The notes under the pieces: generated by a model
Databases searched by the model: none
Seen by the model: the letters and a program-made list of their open reading frames with translations, nothing else
Told to the model about the DNA's origin: nothing
Shown: in pieces, positions 58,779-64,000 of the stretch
How the letters are laid out: the number at the start of each line of letters is the position of its first letter
How positions within the stretch are numbered: the stretch's first letter is position 1
Assembly: GCA_964035795.1 (NCBI GenBank)
Contig: OZ038320.1
Span: forward strand, 16,634,589-16,698,588
Length of the DNA stretch: 64,000 nucleotides
Direction of reading: 5' to 3'
From: Pterobdella sp. o SKG-2022
Lineage: Eukaryota > Annelida > Clitellata > Hirudinida > Piscicolidae
Program-made: the position numbers and the translations under genes

Positions 58779-61700
58779 TGCTGTTGTTATGTTTTTTTAT
58801 ATATTGAAACACATTTACTAATAATTTTTTAATATTTTATCTCTTACTAAGACAATCCATCTTGAAGCTTTTAGGTGTTAACATTTAAACGACATTGATA
58901 CAAACTTGCAATACAAATCTCGCTTTAACATATATATCATTCATTCATGACTATTAGTAAATTATTGGAATAAATATATTCTATTTAACTTCGAAAAATG
59001 TGAATTTTTACCTAATGAGTCTTAGTTAATTGTTAAGGACAAAATTATTTAGGTACGTTGAAATAAGGATGAAAAGCAACTACGTTTCGATTTATTTTTG
59101 CAATATTATACATTAGAATAATTCAAACATTGGAAATTTATTTAAAAAGCTTCTACAACTCAAATTCATAGTACAGTCTCTGGTGGGTCGTTTTCAATGA
59201 GCTCTATAAGTATTGGTCGACACAACCTTTTACTGTCTTGTTTCTATGCCGGCTTAACAAAGCTTATATAGTTTCAACAAAAGAACTTTCAAACTTTCAT
59301 TGAATTTTTTCGGAGCAAGATTTGAGCATTTTGGTTAAAATATAAACCAGTCATTCAATTCATATTTTCTGCCGAAAATTGTCAGCTTCTATACATTTAG
59401 CGTATGAAAGAAACTAACATTGTCTATTGATCAAATTCATTGAATAAATATGTTTAAAAAAATTAATATAAAATATAAACAAGTGTAGTCATGCATGTTT
59501 TTATGTTGTTTTAAAGCTTATCTATACACTTTAAATTAAATAATTTTTTTAAATAGTTCTTGCATCATACAAAAAGCTTCATTATCGTCGCTAGCTCAAT
59601 GGTTGACTAAATAGTTAAAGTTACCGGGCTTGATCTCGCGTAGGCCGACAATTAACATACTGTTCCACAGTGTGTTTTCGCTACATTAAATTTGTAGCAA
59701 GCGCTTTGATCTATAAGAAAAAGCGCTTAATAAATACCGCATTACATTACACTGACTCAAGTATCAAGAACCTGGTCGTTCAGTAAAAAATGAAGAGTTG
59801 TACATAGATACATGTGAAGCTCGAGTTTTTGTTAACTATTGTTATGCCGAGCTTAAGCATTGATGAATGTCACAAGGCAAATGGTAGAGATAGATAATCT
59901 TAGTCGTCAAAGAAAGGGTGTTTCTTAGAAAAACTGGCTGTTGCATTGAAAACTGAACTTTTCATCTAATGCATATGATTTTTGGGATAATTTGATTGAA
60001 TGCATCTTATTATATGAAACGAAGAGTTCTTGCACTTTTTTAGTCTGGGCAAGGATTCGAGTTGTATGTGACCATTTTTCTTTCATAAGTTGTCAGACGT
60101 TGCACACCAAATTTTTTTATGCTTTATTTTGTCGGCCTTCATCAAAAATTGAATCTAATATTTTTGAATTTGATGGCTGATTTCAATGGTGTTGAGCTCC
60201 ATTGTAAGAAAACGTTTCAAACCATTAGAGGTGTGTTCAATCATTTGAATCAAGTTGTTTTTCTTTGAAAACTTTACACAATTTTCTTTCTTAAACTTTT
60301 TTACCAGAAGAAGAAACTCTTTTTCAAGTAGGCTAACAAATTCTAAAAAACAAGCTCTCAGGTCCTCGATATTGCTCATTGCAGTTTTTTTTTTGAGCCC
60401 GGGATCTTATTCATGTAAGCAAATGAAACCTTTAACATGATTTTGCAGTCCGTTTCCAGATGGTTTTGTTTTGAATTTGAGTCTAATGTTACAATGTGTC
60501 TACTTTTTTTGGTTTTTGATCTAGTCTCATCTAATTGTTATTTTAGTATGTTTTTTACAGTACCGATTGTTAACAGTTGTAATTTTTTACAAGCATACGT
60601 TTGGTAAGAGCGTTTGTTCGACATCTTATTACCAAATTTTTATGAACTCTTTTTTTAGGTCTGAAAAACTTTTAAAAAAAAATTTAATGCTATAATAAAA
60701 ATATAAAATAAACAAATTAAAAAGAAATTATTTGTTTCATAACATAAATTAATGGAAATAAACTATGCAAAAACAATAAATTTTTAAAAATGAAAAAATA
60801 AAAGCAGAAATAACTTTAAGTGAGACTCAGACAACTACCAATAAATCTTCACGTTTCACAACAATTGCTCTAAAACCTTCTTGTTTTTAGTGTTACCAAT
60901 TTATTTTCGTTTTAAAAGTTCATTAAAAGCAAAATATAAAAAGTTTGAAAAATAAGAAACCCAAGTGAATGACCCCTTTAGATTCAATTGAATCTCATAT
61001 TCAACTTCATATTTGGTAGCATTTGGTTTCACTTCGTTAGCACAATAATCAAATCCAAGTTTGATTCATAAAATAAACAATGGTTATTTTATTTTTTAAA
61101 CACTAAGCTTCACGATGAGAGTATATTAGGTACCTAACAGTGTTATTTGTTTTATATCGGAAAGCTCAGTTTTCACAAAGCTTCTGTAAGTTTATTTTAT
61201 CGAATTCAATTAGCTGTTTACAAATAAGAATATTTCAATGATGTTTTCAAGAGAGAATGATTCATTATCATTTTTAAATGTTTAATGATTCTTGCATTAT
61301 AAATTAAGTGTTAATGATTTGACTCCATATTTTCAAAATTTAGGTGTATTATACATTTTATATAAAAACTTTAAATTATAAATAAAATTCCATCTTATTG
61401 TAGTATAAAAATCATTAATTATATACAAAAAATCCCGCTTCAATCAACATCAACGCATTAAAATTCTCTTGTTCAAAACTGGAACAAATAAACAGGATTT
61501 TTGATTATTTATAAGTCAATAATTGCAGAAGAAGTAAAAGTTTGCATACAACAATATCCACATAATACTACTGATTATAACAAACATATAACTGGAGATA
61601 ATCTCAACAATGGTAATTAATATAATGCACCCAGAGTTGCATCTTTGATTCAATTAAAAACCCTTGTAACCACAAATAAGTATATCAGTGCGGTTAAATA

Positions 61701-64000
61701 ACGATGCCTGAAATTATAATAATAAGACTATAGTGATAATTTAATGATAATAAAAAAGTAGGATGAATTATAACACCAAAAAATATTTTTATTGAACAAG
61801 TACAAATTTCTGCCAGAAGTATTTTCTTTTCTAATTTTAAACGAGCACCTGGAACGCGTTTCACAAAACTCACTTTTATTGAGCGCATATAACTTGTAAT
61901 TCTGATTTTGTAATAACTTTCAAAAAACAACTCAGCTTTTTTGAATTTTGACTTATTTTTCTTCATTAGATTCAATTTTAAAATTCTTGTTCATTGCTTG
62001 CTTACAAATTAGTAGCTTATAATTTTCAATGTATTTCATATTCCTAAATATTGTTAATTATTTAAACTTTATTTCAAACGACCAAATATTTTTTTGAACT
62101 TGCACCGCCAATAATACTTTAATGAATATAAAAAAAGAAATGAAGACGTTAAACAGCAATTTTGATAGCATTATTTATGGAATATTTTCAAGCACTAAAA
62201 CTGTAAATAGGTTCCGATAACTAAAAAAGTCATTTTCTACTTAAAAATAATGAATAATTTCTTTTATATGGAATATCAACTATAAGACAAATTTTTTTTA
62301 AAGATTAAAATAATTATTTTTTTGAAAAAAGTTTCTTCTACAAATGATTTGTCGAGTAAGCTAGTTTTGTTCGTATTCAGACCTTAAAAACATCTCAAAA
62401 GGAACACGTCTTGAAGTTAGGGCACTTTTAAATCAGCCTCATTCACAATAAAAACAAATATACGTTAGTTTTTCAGTTGTTTTTTTTACGATTTAATTAC
62501 TTTGATTAACATCTTTCCACATTTTTAAAGATTGCTCGGAGAGTGGTCTAGAATTGAGAGAGTTTTTGATTTATATCCTTTTTCGGGTGATTCACAAAAA
62601 CAACTAACATTAATAAAAGGTTTTTATCAGCATCTCTGGCATAATTTATATTTTAACTTTAAAAATATAGTCGAAAAAAATAAAATTGATGAAGAAAAAA
62701 TTGTCAAAAATTTTTTAAAACTAAATTTTTTTTTCTTAGTGTAAGAGAGTAATTCTCAAAACATGGAAGCTGGAAAATCCCGTTAAATTTATGTTATCCT
62801 TGAATGCAATTTGATTGATTCCCCTTTGATGAGTAGCGTGTGTAGGCTTGCTCCTTTGTAGAGGGTGGCCATTTTCATTTTGAAGGGTGCCATGTTGCCT
62901 ACATGTTTCATTACTTTGCTAAAACACTAAGATTACTAATGGAATTAATATCATTATTATACAAACTGGAAGTAATATTATTAGCGTTAGATAATTGTAG
63001 GAGTAGGTAATGGAATCAAATACCATTAGGATCATCCTGATAATCGTATCAACGTTTAGGCAATTTGGATCGCAGCCGTTTACTTAGAATTAGTCGTAAT
63101 TCTGTTTTCAACCAGTTAAACGTTACATTAAGGCTACGGAAAAGTTGATATTTTTTTGTGAATTTCCTCATTAGTCTCTAAAGAACAATATATACAAATT
63201 TCAGGCTTGCTTTTATTTTTTTCCACTGAAAAACCAGTCAATATCAAAACCAATAACTTCACAAATATGATAAAAAAATAAAAAACTCCTAACTTTTTTC
63301 AAATTAAAACTAAAAATTACTTACACTATGAATCATTATTGAAATATGTTCATTTATTTACGCGTCCCAAAAAAACGTTGCTGGCGGCTAATGGGTTAAT
63401 GCCATTCAACCCCTTCATAATCGTGAGCGTAAAGATTCGACCTTTTATTTGGTTATTTTAGCATAAAGTTTCAAGTTCATTTTTCAAACAAGTTCCAACA
63501 AAGAGCCACAATGGAAAACCTTATAACTCACTACAAGCGTCTTCTGATTTATCTCAAAAGTTGAGCTTATGAATATTCTTTAAATAACTTCAAGTCTAAA
63601 AACCTCGATTAGCCTTGTCTTTTCACTGCAAACACACGATACCAATGGTCTGTTATGTTTGGAGATATATCACTTATGATAGCTTGTGTTATGTTTTTCA
63701 AGAAATTCTTAACATTGTCTAACTTTGTTAACACCTCATGCTGTGAATTATTTGATAAATCTTTTTATGATAAAATAAATTGAAAAATCAATTTGGTTAC
63801 TTATTAAATAATTAAATATCGAAGGTTTTTTGTATTCAGTACAAAGTTCAATTGATACATCTCAAACAAACCGTATTGAACTGCTCTAATTAATGATATA
63901 AGCACTCAAATAATCAGTTCATTACCGCAGTATTTTTGAGGTTTTTAAAAAACCGAACAAAAACATTAGTTTCTTTCAGTAATTGAAAGTAAATAATTGA
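58779..64000. other. AT-rich region downstream of the S12 gene without a supported gene
   Basis: It contains SINE copy B and short AT-driven frames. Two frames are not pure A/T noise but are unrecognised: 60155-60379 minus (Lys/Glu/Leu-rich, coiled-coil-like, 74 codons) and 62532-62744 plus (GEWSRIERVFDLYPFSGD..., 70 codons). Neither has a family match or clear splice context. Confidence 0.55.
59585..59750 (+). repeat. tRNA-derived SINE, copy B
   Basis: Shares with copy A the GCTAGCTCAATGGTTGA A-box region, CGCGTAGGCCGACAATTAAC, TGTTCCACA, AATTTGTAGCAAGCGCTTTG, AAAAAGCGCTTAATAAATAC and CGCATTACATTAC. The tRNA head is more eroded than in copy A, but the tail keeps both AGCGCTT arms. Same orientation, 53 kb apart, so it is a dispersed family and not a local duplication. 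Confidence 0.85.

Noticed and set aside
1..64000. CRISPR array, prokaryotic operon or prophage
   Set aside because: No regularly spaced direct repeats, no ribosome-binding-site-led gene clusters; the genes have spliceosomal introns.

Overview
The window is AT-rich, intron-rich DNA from an animal nuclear genome, most likely an invertebrate. Three multi-exon metazoan genes with GT-AG introns are readable. The rest is introns and intergenic DNA with many decayed transposons: several non-LTR retrotransposon lineages, a Tc1/mariner element, tRNA-derived SINEs and foldback elements. Nothing bacterial is seen: no operons, CRISPR arrays or rRNA. The proteins carry asparagine-rich runs and the main retrotransposon is of the RTE type, which suits several invertebrate phyla (flatworms, cnidarians, molluscs). 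I cannot fix the phylum.

Layout. Positions 1-4217 hold no gene I can support, only a possible retrotransposon relic and a small GC-rich island. A Mint/X11/LIN-10 (APBA family) adaptor gene runs on the minus strand from 19965 to 4218. It has 15 exons and about 2036 codons. It ends in PTB-PDZ-PDZ and has a very long acidic, Asn-rich N-terminal region, most of it in one 4.2-kb exon. Only 515 bp away and diverging from it, HID1 runs on the plus strand from 20481 to 44938, with 27 exons and about 1018 codons. All its phases agree. Its introns host an RTE-type retrotransposon, a Tc1/mariner element and pieces of at least three other LINE lineages. After a 7-kb gene-poor stretch, a secreted or membrane-attached serine beta-lactamase-like (family S12) protein is encoded on the plus strand from 51962 to 58778, with 8 exons and 626 codons. 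From 58779 to 64000 I see only a SINE and AT-rich DNA.

How the genes relate. HID1 acts at the trans-Golgi in dense-core vesicle formation. Mint/X11 proteins act at the Golgi and synapse in membrane trafficking, through Munc18 and other partners. Their head-to-head arrangement over a short shared interval, which contains a TATCGATA palindrome, suggests (inference) co-regulation of two secretory-pathway genes. The S12 hydrolase has no evident link to them. Across all three genes the 5' splice sites are unusually loose: by my count only 10 of 47 have A at +3.
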